From: Clostridiales bacterium
GTDB lineage: Bacteria > Bacillota > Clostridia > Oscillospirales > Oscillospiraceae
Assembly (NCBI GenBank): GCA_019415645.1
Contig: DXYV01000012.1
Coordinates: 1-64,000, forward strand
DNA: 64,000 bases
Direction: 5' to 3'
How positions within the stretch are numbered: position 1 is the first letter of the stretch; each line of letters starts with the position of its first letter. The notes beneath the pieces were generated by a model. It was not told the origin of the DNA, did not search any database, and saw only the letters and a program-made list of their open reading frames with translations. The translations under genes and the position numbers were made by a program. Positions 21,637 through 30,439 of the stretch are shown one piece after another.

Positions 21637-22104
21637 ATGAAATGGAAACTCTACGCCGCCTGGATCTTGTTTGTAGAGACCGTGGGGGCGCTGTCCGGCT
21701 GGCTGACCCGCGAGGGGACAAAGCGCTATTCCGAAGCGGTGGTGCAGCCGCCTTTGTCGCCTCCAGCAATCGTTTTTCCCATCGTCTGGGGCATCCTCTT
21801 CGCCCTGATGGGAATCAGCGCGGCGCGCGTCTGTCTGGCTCCCCGTTCCCGGGCACGTACCCGCGGTCTTTGGCTCTTCTTCCTTCAGTTGGCATTCAAC
21901 TTCTTCTGGAGCTTTCTCTTCTTTCAGTTCCAGGCCTTTGGAGGCGCGCTGATTTGGCTTCTGGTGCTGTGGGCCTTGATCCTGGGCATGATCTTCGCCT
22001 TTCACAGGGTAGATCCGCCCGCCGCCTGGCTGCAGCTTCCCTATCTGCTCTGGGTGACCTTCGCCGCGTATCTCAATTTCGGGGTATGGCAGCTCAACAG
22101 ATGA
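21637..22104 (+). CDS. tspO: TspO/MBR family membrane protein
   Basis: A 155-residue protein with five predicted membrane helices. The tryptophan- and proline-rich pattern fits TspO/translocator-protein homologues (VQPPLSPPAIVFPIVWGIL, LAFNFFWSFLFF, YLNFGVWQLNR). Family members bind porphyrins and other tetrapyrroles; the physiological role in anaerobes is unsettled. I use the ATG giving MKWKLYAAW. A TTG two codons earlier is also possible, and the ribosome site is weak. A terminator follows directly. Confidence 0.88.
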   Translation: MKWKLYAAWILFVETVGALSGWLTREGTKRYSEAVVQPPLSPPAIVFPIVWGILFALMGISAARVCLAPRSRARTRGLWLFFLQLAFNFFWSFLFFQFQAFGGALIWLLVLWALILGMIFAFHRVDPPAAWLQLPYLLWVTFAAYLNFGVWQLNR

Positions 22105-22106
22105 CC

Positions 22107-22135
22107 AAACGCGGCGGTCCGGGCCGCCGCGTTTT
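22107..22135 (+). terminator. Terminator after tspO
   Basis: AAACGCGGCGG / CCGCCGCGTTTT stem with a short loop and a T-run, overlapping the region just after the stop codon. Confidence 0.88.
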
Positions 22136-22233
22136 GCTCATATACCGTCTCGCCGGGCAGCGCCTTGATCTTCGGTACGAATCAGACAAGAAGAAGCGAG
22201 AACTTTTATCCCAACAACAGAGAGGTGGAACCC

Positions 22234-22914
22234 ATGGAGCTTGCGAAAACCGCGTTGTTCCGCGGCTGCGAACCGGAAGAGGTGGAGGCCATGCTCGCCT
22301 GCCTGGGCGCGGTGCGGCGGGCGTTTGCCAAGGGAACGCAAATCCTGCGGACCGGCGAGACCGTCTCCTCCCTGGGACTGGTGCTTTCCGGCCGTGTGCG
22401 CATCGAAAGCGGCGACGTCTGGGGGAACACAACGGTACTGGACCAGGTGGGCCCGGGGGAGGTTTTCGCGGAGACCTACGCCTGTACGCCGGGGGAACCG
22501 CTGATGGTGGACGTCGTGGCCGCCGAGCGGAGCGAGATCCTCTTCCTCGCGATCAGCCGGGTGCTTCAGACCTGCCCCTCCACCTGCGAACACCACCACC
22601 GGCTGATTCAGAATCTACTGTCCCTCTCCGCCCAGAAAAATCTGAATCTGTCCCGCAAGATCTTCCACACCTCACCCAAAACCATTCGGGGGCGGCTGCT
22701 GTCCTATCTCTCCGAGCAGGCGGTCCGCAGCGGGAGCCAGCGCTTCACGGTTCCCTTCAACCGCCAGCAGCTGGCCGATTATCTCAATGTGGACCGCAGC
22801 GCGCTGTCCAATGAGCTGAGCAAGATGCAGCGGGACGGACTGCTGAAGGTGGACAAGAACCGGTTCGAGCTGTACGGCGCGCGCTCCGCCCCGGTCGGAA
22901 CGTACAGGGCTTGA
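22234..22914 (+). CDS. Crp/Fnr family transcription regulator
   Basis: 226 residues. An N-terminal cyclic-nucleotide-binding-type jelly roll (FAKGTQILRTGE, LGLVLSGRVRIE) is followed by a dimer helix and a C-terminal winged helix (RQQLADYLNVDRSALSNELSKM). No Fnr-type cysteine cluster is present near the N-terminus, so it is not an obvious Fe-S oxygen sensor. The ATG at 22234 has AGAGGTGG upstream. The promoter of the following ABC-F leader overlaps this stop codon, so the two genes are probably separate units. The effector is unknown. Confidence 0.85.
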   Translation: MELAKTALFRGCEPEEVEAMLACLGAVRRAFAKGTQILRTGETVSSLGLVLSGRVRIESGDVWGNTTVLDQVGPGEVFAETYACTPGEPLMVDVVAAERSEILFLAISRVLQTCPSTCEHHHRLIQNLLSLSAQKNLNLSRKIFHTSPKTIRGRLLSYLSEQAVRSGSQRFTVPFNRQQLADYLNVDRSALSNELSKMQRDGLLKVDKNRFELYGARSAPVGTYRA

Positions 22915-22940
22915 CAAAAAAACCTCTCATCTGCTATACT
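22911..22940 (+). promoter_or_regulatory. Promoter of the ABC-F leader
   Basis: TTGACA at 22911-22916 and TATACT at 22935-22940 with an 18-base spacer. The -35 box overlaps the stop of the Crp-family gene. Transcription would start about 25-30 bases before the leader peptide. Confidence 0.78.
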
Positions 22941-22971
22941 CAGGGCATCAGAGACAGAAAAGGGTGAAAGA

Positions 22972-22983
22972 ATGCGCAAGTAA
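22972..22983 (+). CDS. Three-codon leader peptide (Met-Arg-Lys-stop)
   Basis: ATG CGC AAG TAA preceded by GGGTGAAAG at ribosome-binding distance, starting about 25 bases after the expected transcription start. Its role would be regulatory: a ribosome stalled here by an antibiotic would cover the 5-prime arm of the next hairpin. Very short leaders of this kind precede other resistance ABC-F genes. Expression is inferred, not shown. Confidence 0.6.
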   Translation: MRK

Positions 22984-22994
22984 GTCCCATTTTG

Positions 22995-23151
22995 CAACAC
23001 AAGACCTGCTCCGGCGGCCTGCTGCAGGCAGGCTCGGTCTTGTTGCCGAAATGCGGATTTCCTTGCCTGTTCTCCGTGGGCGCTTGCGCCCATGGACCTT
23101 GTGCTGCGGAATTGGTCTGCGTTCGGCGCTTGCCGGAGGCAGACTTTTTTT
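22995..23151 (+). promoter_or_regulatory. Transcription attenuator of the ABC-F gene
   Basis: Three alternating structures. Hairpin 1 (22995-23045) pairs CAACACAAGACC with GGTCTTGTTG. A small hairpin GGGCGC / GCGCCC lies at 23077-23092. The terminator (23115-23151) pairs GTCTGC with GCAGAC around CGGC/GCCG, followed by TTTTTTT. The loop of hairpin 1 contains CTGCTCCGGC (23006-23015), which can pair with GCCGGAGGCAG (23132-23142) of the terminator with one bulge. This gives a plausible antiterminator when hairpin 1 cannot form. Confidence 0.75.
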
Positions 23152-23187
23152 GTGCCCAGCGAAGGCTGGAGAGAGGAGTGTTGCTCC

Positions 23188-24720
23188 ATGCTGCAAGTCA
23201 AACATCTGACCGCCATCCAGGAGAAGGACCTGCGGGTCCTGCTGGAAGATGTGAACTTTACCCTTGGTCCCGGCGACAAGGCGGCCGTCATCGGAGAGGA
23301 GGGGAACGGAAAATCCACCCTGCTCAAACTGATTTACGACCCCCGGCTGGTAAGCGGCCATGTCTCCTGGTCCGGCGAGATCGTTACGGGTGGCTGGAAG
23401 CTGGGGTATCTGCCCCAGGAGCTGTCCCAGGCGGAGAAGGAGCAGTCCATTTACCTGTTCTGCGCGGAGCGGGAGGGCTTTTTCGACGCCACCCCCCGGG
23501 AGCTGTCCGCTATGCTGGCGGACCTGGGCCTGCCCGCGGACCTGTGTTATGAGTCCCGCCCCATGCGCTCCCTGTCCGGCGGAGAGGCGGTCAAGCTGCA
23601 AATGGCAGGAATCCTGCTGGCCCGGCCGGACGCGCTGCTGCTGGATGAGCCCTCCAACGGGCTGGACCTGGAGACGCTGGCCTGGATGGAGCGGTTTCTA
23701 AGGTCATGTCCCCTGCCGGTGCTCTTTGTGTCCCACGACGAGACGCTGCTGGAGCGCACCGCCAACCGGATCATCCACCTGGAGCAGATCCGCCGCAAGA
23801 CCCAGCCCCGTTGCACGGTGTACCGGAGCGATTACCGCACCTATGTGACCCAGCGGCGGAACCAACTGGACCACCAGGAGCAGGTGGCCCGGAAGGAGCG
23901 GGAGGACTATGCCCGCCAAATGGCGCGCTACCGCCAGATCCGGGACAAGGTGGACCACCAGCTCAATACCATCTCCCGCCAGGACCCCCACGGCGGCCGG
24001 CTGCTGAAAAAGAAAATGAAGGCGGTCCAGTCCACGGGCCGCCGGTTTGAGCGGGAACGGCAGGATATGACCGAGCTGCCCGAGGAGGAGGAAGCTATTT
24101 TTCTGGACTTTCCGGCCGAGTGCGCGCTGCCCGCTGGCAAAACGGTGCTGGACCTGGACCTGCCCGAGCTGGCCGCGCCCGACGGACGGCTTCTGGCCCA
24201 GGGGCTCCGCCTGCATGTAAAGGGTGGGGAGAAGGTCTGCATCACGGGCCGCAACGGCGCGGGTAAATCCACCCTGCTGCGCCGTCTGGCGGCGGAACTG
24301 CTGGCCCGGTCCGACCTGAAGGCGGGCTACCTGCCGCAGAATTACGGGGAACTCCTGGACGGGATGCGCACGCCGGTGGAGATTTTGGCTCCGTCCGGTG
24401 ACCGTGCAGACATCACCCGGGCCCGCAATTTCCTGGGCTGTGTGAAGTACACGGCCGACGAGATGGAGCATCCCACCGCCCAGCTGTCCGGCGGGCAGAA
24501 GGGCAAGCTGCTCTTTCTCAAGCTGATTTTGGAGGGCTGCAATGTACTGCTGCTGGACGAACCCACCCAGAATCTCTCCCCGCTGTCCGGCCCGGTGATT
24601 CGGGGCGTGCTGGAGCGTTATCCGGGGACCATTCTGGCCGTGTCCCACGACCGGAAGCTGATGGAAACGGTATTCTCCCGGCGCTGTATTCTGGACGAGC
24701 GCGGCCTGCGGGAGGAGTAA
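23188..24720 (+). CDS. ABC-F ATPase, probable ribosomal antibiotic-resistance protein
   Basis: A 510-residue protein with two ATPase domains and no membrane segment, as in ABC-F ribosome-protection and translation factors. Domain 1 has Walker A GEEGNGKST, signature LSGGEAVK and Walker B LLLDEPSNGLD. Domain 2 has GRNGAGKST, LSGGQKGK and LLLDEPTQNLS. The charged linker (about residues 225-310) would enter the ribosomal E/P site. The ATG at 23188 has GAGAGGAG upstream. The attenuator in front is typical of drug-inducible ABC-F genes. The spectrum (lincosamide, pleuromutilin or streptogramin A would be usual) cannot be read from the sequence. Confidence 0.87.
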   Translation: MLQVKHLTAIQEKDLRVLLEDVNFTLGPGDKAAVIGEEGNGKSTLLKLIYDPRLVSGHVSWSGEIVTGGWKLGYLPQELSQAEKEQSIYLFCAEREGFFDATPRELSAMLADLGLPADLCYESRPMRSLSGGEAVKLQMAGILLARPDALLLDEPSNGLDLETLAWMERFLRSCPLPVLFVSHDETLLERTANRIIHLEQIRRKTQPRCTVYRSDYRTYVTQRRNQLDHQEQVARKEREDYARQMARYRQIRDKVDHQLNTISRQDPHGGRLLKKKMKAVQSTGRRFERERQDMTELPEEEEAIFLDFPAECALPAGKTVLDLDLPELAAPDGRLLAQGLRLHVKGGEKVCITGRNGAGKSTLLRRLAAELLARSDLKAGYLPQNYGELLDGMRTPVEILAPSGDRADITRARNFLGCVKYTADEMEHPTAQLSGGQKGKLLFLKLILEGCNVLLLDEPTQNLSPLSGPVIRGVLERYPGTILAVSHDRKLMETVFSRRCILDERGLREE

Positions 24721-24748
24721 AAACGCCGGACAGGCGGCGCGGACAGGC

Positions 24749-24785
24749 GGCAGGGCGGCCATCCCGAAGGGGTGGCCGCCCTGCC
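24749..24785. terminator. Hairpin between the convergent ABC-F and lipoprotein genes
   Basis: GGCAGGGCGGCCA / TGGCCGCCCTGCC stem. There is no good T-run on the plus strand; it may stop transcripts from both sides of this convergent junction. Confidence 0.55.
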
Positions 24786-24803
24786 TGATAAAAGGAAGGA
24801 GAA

Positions 24804-25640
24804 TTATGTATCGGCCCCGGAATCCGGCGCAGCGGAGGGATCCGCAGCGTCCGAAGCATCCGAGGCGCTCGGAAGCAGGATAAGCTGGGTGAGCTGACCG
24901 TCCGACGTGACCGAGGCGATCACGTCGCCGCCCTGGGCCAGGTCGGCGCTGGTGCTTTCCACCAGTACCCCGTCCTGAAGCTGATAAAGGGAGACCGTAT
25001 CGGTCAGGGCAAAGGATTCCGTGGTGTCGCCCAGCGTATAGGAAGTAAGGTCGATGCCGGTATAATTCAGGACCGACGCCGCCGTCTCATCGGCGGACTG
25101 ATACCAGGTCAGATCAAGACTGTCCTCTGTCAGGGCCGCCACCTGGGCCAGCCGGTCGGTCCGGTCTTCACCGTAGCTTTGCACGATGACCTGGGACAGC
25201 GCGCCGGTATCGGCGACATAGGCAAACAGCAGAACACTGCCCGGGGCCACATCCTCCAGCGCGGCCGCGGTCATCTCACCGGTCTCGCTGTCCAGATAGT
25301 ACAGCAGGTCGGTCCCGTCCAGGGAGAGCGCCGCCGTCTCGGCGGAGAGCGTGCAGCTGCTCAAGTCAAAGCCGGCGGTATCTCCGGTGAATTCCGTGGC
25401 GCCGTCCGACGCGGAGGCGTAGAGCTGCACCGTTGCCTCCGAACCGTCCAGCGCAAGCACCTTGCCGGCCTGGTAAGCGGTCGAGGTCTCCTCCGCAGAC
25501 GAGGCGGACGGGGAAACCGTTTCTTCTGCGGCGGCGCTCGGGGACTCGGACGTGTCGCTGGTTGAGGTGGAACAGCCAGCCAGCAGGCCGGCGCACAGAG
25601 CAAGCGCCAGCGTGATGGAAAGAGAATTTTTCTTTTTCAT
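24804..25640 (-). CDS. Ser/Thr/Ala-rich lipoprotein
   Basis: 278 residues. A lipoprotein signal (KKKNSLSITLALALCAG then LLAGC lipobox) points to attachment on the outer face of the membrane. A Ser/Glu/Thr-rich linker runs to about residue 55. Two similar folded segments may follow (SSCTLSAETAALSLDGTDLL and LTSYTLGDTTESFALTDTV, each followed by YYL/YQL), suggesting an internal duplication. The tail is rich in Asp/Ala/Ser. GGAGG lies eight bases before the ATG. It is 148 bases downstream of a two-component system and is probably its target or sensor partner. Function unknown. Confidence 0.75.
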   Translation of the reverse strand: MKKKNSLSITLALALCAGLLAGCSTSTSDTSESPSAAAEETVSPSASSAEETSTAYQAGKVLALDGSEATVQLYASASDGATEFTGDTAGFDLSSCTLSAETAALSLDGTDLLYYLDSETGEMTAAALEDVAPGSVLLFAYVADTGALSQVIVQSYGEDRTDRLAQVAALTEDSLDLTWYQSADETAASVLNYTGIDLTSYTLGDTTESFALTDTVSLYQLQDGVLVESTSADLAQGGDVIASVTSDGQLTQLILLPSASDASDAADPSAAPDSGADT

Positions 25641-25788
25641 ATCATAGAACCTCCAAACGAGAAAAAATCGGAGGGCCAGACGGCCTGTGTAGGCGTCTGC
25701 CGTCCGTGTGCTTAGGATAGCCGGACGACTTAAAATTTCCCTAAAAAAGCCGGTGAACGGCCTGTGAACAAATCCGGGGCGGACCGTT

Positions 25789-27078
25789 TCAGCTCCGCCC
25801 CGAATCTGCCGGCGTGGCCGTAGCTTTGCGCTGCTTCCCAGGGGAGCGGAAGCAGGCGGTAAACTGAATCTGGGTGCCGTCCTGCGTACAGCAGGCCCGA
25901 ATCTGCCCTCCGTGGGCCTCCACGATGGACTTGGCCATGGACAGGCCGATTCCGCTGCCGCCGGTGTGGCGGGAGCGGGACGGGTCCGCCCGGTAGAAAC
26001 GGTCAAACAGGTGCTCCAGCTCCTCCCGTGCCAGGGGATAACAGGTGTTGCAGGTCTCCAGGAAAATGCTGCGCCGCTGCCGGAACAGGCGGAATCGAAT
26101 GGTGCTGGCCGGAACGGAATATTGCAGCGCGTTATCCAGCAGAATGGAGATCAGGCGCTGAATGGCGGCCTCATCTCCATAGAGGCAGAGCTGGTCCTCC
26201 ACCTCTGCCTTCAGGGTCTTGCCCTGGGCGGCGGCCCGGGGGCGGAGGGAGTCGAGGATGTCCCAGGCGCTCTGGGTCAGGGAGAACAGGGCGCGCTCCG
26301 GATAGGGGTTCTCCTCATCCAGCCGGGCGAGGGAGACCAGATCGGAGACCAGCCGCCGCAGGCGGTGGGCCTCCTGGTCCAGACTGTGTAGCCACTCGTT
26401 GTCCGGGTCGTCCATGCGCAGCACGTCGGAGATCGCCAGAATGGCGGTCAGGGGCGTTTTGATCTCGTGGCTGGCGTCGGTAATAAAGCGCTTCTGCCGC
26501 TCTACGCTCTGCACTGTGGGCTGAATGGCCCGCTTGGAGAACAGGAAGAGCAGCAGCGCAGTAGTCAGCAGGACGACGGCCGCCCCCACGGCGGAAATCA
26601 GCGCGACGTTCCGGATATTGCGCAGCTGAAGGCTGCAGTCCAGAAAGATTAGCAGATAGCCGTCCTCCCGGGCGCAGCGGTAAAAGCGGTAGTGGTCTAT
26701 GTAGCCGAACGCCGCGCTGCTGTTCATGGCCTGTTCAAAATACCCGGCAGCGTCGATCTGACTGACCGCGTTGATAAAATCCAGCTGGAGCCCCACCATG
26801 GAGCGGTCCTGGTCCGCCCAGATGAGAAAGTAGCGCGTCTCGTCCCGAGTCTCCTCCGTGATGGGGTAGTCCCAGGGCATTGCGGGCCGGGTCTCTCCTG
26901 ATTCGGAATAGGCGGGAATCTCCCCTTCGTTGGCGGCGATGGAGGTGAGGAGCTGGTCCAGGGCGGAGGTGGAGATGGAATAATAGGCCGCGTTCAGCCC
27001 CAGAACAAACACCAACAGGACGGCGGCCAGAGACGCGGCCGCCACCAGGATAAATTTCCAGCGCAGCCGTCTCAGCAT
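25789..27078 (-). CDS. Sensor histidine kinase
   Basis: A 429-residue membrane kinase. Two transmembrane helices (about residues 8-30 and 160-182) enclose an extracellular domain. The kinase core has the H-box DASHEIKTPL, the N-box LLDNALQYS and the G-box GGSGIGLSMAK. It overlaps the response-regulator stop by seven bases, so the two are cotranscribed. The extracellular domain matches nothing I recognise. The lipoprotein gene downstream suggests an envelope signal. Confidence 0.92.
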   Translation of the reverse strand: MLRRLRWKFILVAAASLAAVLLVFVLGLNAAYYSISTSALDQLLTSIAANEGEIPAYSESGETRPAMPWDYPITEETRDETRYFLIWADQDRSMVGLQLDFINAVSQIDAAGYFEQAMNSSAAFGYIDHYRFYRCAREDGYLLIFLDCSLQLRNIRNVALISAVGAAVVLLTTALLLFLFSKRAIQPTVQSVERQKRFITDASHEIKTPLTAILAISDVLRMDDPDNEWLHSLDQEAHRLRRLVSDLVSLARLDEENPYPERALFSLTQSAWDILDSLRPRAAAQGKTLKAEVEDQLCLYGDEAAIQRLISILLDNALQYSVPASTIRFRLFRQRRSIFLETCNTCYPLAREELEHLFDRFYRADPSRSRHTGGSGIGLSMAKSIVEAHGGQIRACCTQDGTQIQFTACFRSPGKQRKATATPADSGRS

Positions 27079-27749
27079 GGAATGGCCTCCAGCATATAGC
27101 CCGCCCCGCGTACGGAGCGGATCTCCGCCCGGACCTTCAGGCGGGTCATCTTCCGGCGCAGATAGGCAATATTGGTCCAGACCACGTTGATCTCCGTATC
27201 GGAATCCCAGCCCCAGATCCGCTCCATCAGCTGCTCCGAGGAAAAAATGTGATGCGGGCTGCGCATCAGCAGCTCCATGATCTGAAACTCTTTGTTGGTC
27301 AGCCGGAGGACCCCATGGGTGGAGCCCAGCTCATAGGCCGAGCAGTTGAGTGTCAGATCCTCGAAGGTCAGCAGGTCGGGGGTGAACTGCTCCCGGCGGC
27401 GCAGCATGGCCCGCACCCGCGCCAGCAGCTCGGAACTGGCAAAGGGCTTGGGGAGATAGTCGTCCGCACCGGCGTCCAGACCGGCCACCCGGTCGGACAG
27501 CTCCGCCTTGGCTGTAAGCAGCAGCACCGGGGTGGACAGCCCGGCCCGCCGGAGGGCCATCAGCACCGCGATTCCGTCCTGACCGGGCATCATAATATCC
27601 AGCACCGCGCCGTCATAGCTCCCAGTCAGGAGATACTCCAGCGCATCCGTGCCGTTGTCCACCCAATCCACACTGTATTTACTGCGCTCCAGAATCAGTT
27701 TCAGCGCTTTTCCGATTTCCCGCTCATCTTCCGCGACCAAAAGCCGCAT
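27072..27749 (-). CDS. OmpR/PhoB family response regulator
   Basis: 225 residues. The receiver domain has phosphoacceptor Asp51 (VLDIMMPGQDG) and the conserved Lys in DDYLPKPF. The C-terminal winged helix (TNKEFQIMELLM, VVWTNIAYLRRKM) binds DNA. The ATG at 27749 has AAGGTG at suitable distance; a GTG three codons upstream lies too close to that site. It is the first gene of the regulator-kinase unit. Targets are unknown; the nearby lipoprotein and the divergent-side ABC ATPase are candidates. Confidence 0.92.
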   Translation of the reverse strand: MRLLVAEDEREIGKALKLILERSKYSVDWVDNGTDALEYLLTGSYDGAVLDIMMPGQDGIAVLMALRRAGLSTPVLLLTAKAELSDRVAGLDAGADDYLPKPFASSELLARVRAMLRRREQFTPDLLTFEDLTLNCSAYELGSTHGVLRLTNKEFQIMELLMRSPHHIFSSEQLMERIWGWDSDTEINVVWTNIAYLRRKMTRLKVRAEIRSVRGAGYMLEAIPC

Positions 27750-27832
27750 GGCAAACACCTTCTTTCCCCGTCAGTATAGCGCGCCCGGATGAATGGACCG
27801 TGAACAGACGGATTTCTTCATAAAAGCTTTAC

Positions 27833-27863
27833 AAAATGCGCCCCCGGAGAACTCCGGGGGCGC
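27833..27863 (-). terminator. Terminator after the lone ABC ATPase gene
   Basis: GCGCCCCCGGAG / CTCCGGGGGCGC stem followed on the minus strand by ATTTTGT. Confidence 0.82.
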
Positions 27864-27884
27864 GAATCTATTCAAAACTGCGGG

Positions 27885-28637
27885 TCAGGCGGCGGCCAGA
27901 CGCCGATCCTCACAGATACGTCCTTCCCGAATTTGAATCAGCCGTTCCGCACGCGCGGCAAGGGCGCGGTCGTGGGTGACCAGAAGAACGGTGACACCCG
28001 CATGATTCATCTGCTGGAAGATGCGGAAAATGGCCTCGCCGGTCTCTAAATCCAGGGCGGCCGTGGGTTCGTCGGCCAGGACCAGCGTGGGATTACGGAC
28101 CATGGCCCGCGCGATGGACACCCGCTGCCGCTGGCCACCGGACAGCTGATCGGGGAGCCAGTCGGCGTGGTCGGCCAGCCCCACCCGGCGCAGGGCCCGG
28201 GCGGCCCGCCGGCGCCGCTCCGCGGGGTGGAACTGGCGCGGACTCAGCGGTGCCGCCACCAGCTCCCACACCGGGAGCCGGCAGTTCAGGGCGTCCTGCT
28301 GGGGGATGAACGCGATCTTGTGGTCACGGAGATGGGCAAGGGCCTTGGGCAGAGCCTCTTCCACCGGGGCATCCTCAAAGAGATACCGGCCGCTGCTGGG
28401 GGACTCCTGGCAGCTTAAAATCCGCATCAGAGTAGATTTGCCGCAGCCGGATGCGCCGATGATCCCAACAAATTCACCTCGTCTGATCTCCAGTGAGATG
28501 TCCTCCAGCACCCGGTAAGGGGGACGCGCGTCCGGCTCATAAACTTTGGATATGTGTTCCAGGCGGAGCAATACATTCCCGCCGGAGGCAGCGCCCTTGG
28601 AATACGGAGCGGAAAGGGTCGTGGCAATCGTTTTCAT
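27885..28637 (-). CDS. ABC transporter ATP-binding protein, MacB/LolD-like, without a permease
   Basis: 250 residues with Walker A GASGCGKST, signature LSGGQRQR and Walker B LVLADEPTAALD. The sequence resembles the LolD/MacB/FtsE-type ATPases that usually work with FtsX-like permeases. No permease gene is adjacent, and a terminator follows directly, so the partner must be encoded elsewhere. The N-terminal 25 residues before LLRLEHISKVY are not conserved and the true start could be later. It lies upstream of, and on the same strand as, the two-component system, an arrangement common for bacitracin- or lantibiotic-response modules. Confidence 0.83.
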   Translation of the reverse strand: MKTIATTLSAPYSKGAASGGNVLLRLEHISKVYEPDARPPYRVLEDISLEIRRGEFVGIIGASGCGKSTLMRILSCQESPSSGRYLFEDAPVEEALPKALAHLRDHKIAFIPQQDALNCRLPVWELVAAPLSPRQFHPAERRRRAARALRRVGLADHADWLPDQLSGGQRQRVSIARAMVRNPTLVLADEPTAALDLETGEAIFRIFQQMNHAGVTVLLVTHDRALAARAERLIQIREGRICEDRRLAAA

Positions 28638-29027
28638 CAGAAACCTCCTGTTCTGTCGTTAGGTGAGTGTGTCTGGAAAAGGGCCGAAACCGAAGCGGGA
28701 GCGCCTCGCCGGCCTCTGGTCCTACGATAAGAGCGGCGCTTTAACTGCATCTAAAATAATCCGTGAACGGTTTGTAAAACCGGCAGACTCCTCCGGAACG
28801 AGGGGGCCGGGAGAAAAGTCTCCTTTGTCAAGAACGCCACAAAGGCCCTCCCTGCGCATCCTGAGCAGGGGGCCTCGGGAGGTACCTCTCCGTGCGCGAT
28901 GAGCGGAACATCCGGAGGTTTCAAGGCATTCCCGCGCCAGGTCTCCGAGATTTAGAATGTTATATTTTTAACTTATTTGTGATAAAAATAACGAAATTTT
29001 AGTTAAAAAATAAACTTTCGAAACCTA
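28638..29027. other. Long intergenic region between the ABC ATPase and the alcohol dehydrogenase
   Basis: No gene is visible. The left 250 bases are GC-rich with scattered short inverted repeats. The right 100 bases are very AT-rich and include GTTATATTTTTAAC (28959-28972), a short palindrome, and ATTTTAGTTAAAA (28996-29008), identical over 13 bases to half of the acpP operator. These may be regulatory sites for the alcohol dehydrogenase gene. Confidence 0.4.
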
Positions 29028-29056
29028 TTGACGGATGATTAGGGGGCTGATATACT
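29028..29056 (+). promoter_or_regulatory. Promoter of the iron alcohol dehydrogenase gene
   Basis: TTGACG at 29028-29033, a 17-base spacer and TATACT at 29051-29056, about 60 bases before the start codon. Confidence 0.75.
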
Positions 29057-29119
29057 TTGATCCATCATCCGGCGCCCCTCCAGGGACGCCACCTATCACG
29101 CTAAAGGAGGAACCCTACC

Positions 29120-30277
29120 ATGTCTACTTATTATTTTCTGCCCACCCGCAACGTATTTGGCGAAGGCGCGGTGAACGAGGCAGGTGCGCTGCTGGGCAGC
29201 TTGCATGTCAGCCACGCCATGATCGTCACCGACAAGTTCCTGGCCCAGTCGGGCATGGCGGATCGCGTCAGTCAGATTTTGGCCGATTCGGGCATCCAGT
29301 CCGTGATTTTTGACGGAGCCGAGCCCAACCCCACGGACAAGAATGTGGAGGCCGGCGTGGCATTTTTCCATGCCAATGGCTGTGACTCCATCATCTCTCT
29401 GGGTGGCGGCTCCTCCCACGATTGTGCCAAGGGCATCGGCCTGGTGGCCAGCAACGGCGGCAAGATTCACGATTATGAGGGCGTGGATAAGGCGTCCAAG
29501 GACATGGTCCCCCTTATGGCCATTAACACCACCGCCGGCACCGCGTCGGAGATCACCCGTTTCTGCATCATCACCGACACCACCCGCAAGGTGAAAATGG
29601 CCATCGTGGACTGGCGCGTCACCCCCAAGATCGCCGTCAACGATCCGGAGCTGATGAAGGGTATGCCCGCTTCGCTGACCGCCGCCACCGGCATGGACGC
29701 CATGACCCACGCCATCGAGGCCTATGTCTCCACCGACGCCAACGTGCTGACCGACTCCGCCGCGCTGATGGCGGTGAAGATGATCTATCAGTATCTGCCC
29801 AAGGCGGTGGCCAACGGCGTGTATATGAAGGCCCGGGATAAGATGGCCTACGCCCAGTATCTGGCTGGTATCGCCTTCAACAACGCCTCTCTGGGCTATG
29901 TCCATGCCATGGCCCACCAGCTGGGCGGCTACTATAACCTTCCCCACGGCGTCTGCAATGCGATTCTGCTGCCCTATGTGGAGGAGTTCAACCTCATCGG
30001 CAACCTGAACCGCTTCCGCGACCTGGCCGAGGCCATGGGCGAGCAGATTCAGGGGCTGTCCACCGGAGACGCCGCGGCCAAGGCCATCCAGGCCATCCGT
30101 ACCATCAGCCGTCAGGTGGGTATCCCCGCCAATCTGAAGATGCTGGGCGTCAAGCCGGAGGATTTCGAGATCATGGCGGAGAATGCCATGAAGGACGTGT
30201 GCTGCCTGACCAATCCCCGCAAGGCCACCAAGGAGCAAATCATCGAGATCTACCGCCGGGCTTACGAGGGCGAATAA
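29120..30277 (+). CDS. Iron-containing alcohol dehydrogenase
   Basis: A 385-residue member of the Fe-dependent alcohol dehydrogenase family. The nucleotide-binding GGGSSHDCAKGI and the metal-binding region are present (DAMTHAIEAYVS, then GYVHAMAHQLGGYYNLPHGVCNAILLP with the ligand histidines). Close family members reduce aldehydes to ethanol, butanol or 1,3-propanediol during fermentation. The substrate cannot be told from sequence. AAGGAGG lies before the ATG. It is a single-gene unit with its own promoter and terminator. Confidence 0.93.
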   Translation: MSTYYFLPTRNVFGEGAVNEAGALLGSLHVSHAMIVTDKFLAQSGMADRVSQILADSGIQSVIFDGAEPNPTDKNVEAGVAFFHANGCDSIISLGGGSSHDCAKGIGLVASNGGKIHDYEGVDKASKDMVPLMAINTTAGTASEITRFCIITDTTRKVKMAIVDWRVTPKIAVNDPELMKGMPASLTAATGMDAMTHAIEAYVSTDANVLTDSAALMAVKMIYQYLPKAVANGVYMKARDKMAYAQYLAGIAFNNASLGYVHAMAHQLGGYYNLPHGVCNAILLPYVEEFNLIGNLNRFRDLAEAMGEQIQGLSTGDAAAKAIQAIRTISRQVGIPANLKMLGVKPEDFEIMAENAMKDVCCLTNPRKATKEQIIEIYRRAYEGE

Positions 30278-30283
30278 CCCCTG

Positions 30284-30325
30284 AAAAAACGGGAGAGACC
30301 GGACCATCCGGCCTCTCCCGTTTTT
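30284..30325 (+). terminator. Terminator after the alcohol dehydrogenase gene
   Basis: AAAAACGGGAGAGACCGG / CCGGCCTCTCCCGTTTTT stem; strong and usable from both strands. Confidence 0.92.
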
Positions 30326-30439
30326 GGCTTTTGTCCTCCCGCCTGTTTCCACCGAAGGGGCTTTCACGTCGTCCAACTGATGCAGCTCCGCTTCACGTGA
30401 ACTGTCCCCCTCCGGTGCATCCCCGCGGAGGGGCGAATC

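Noticed and set aside
28959..28972. GTTATATTTTTAAC as a Rex operator for the alcohol dehydrogenase
   Set aside because: Too short a match to the Rex consensus and about 55 bases upstream of the -35 box; left only as a possible regulatory palindrome.
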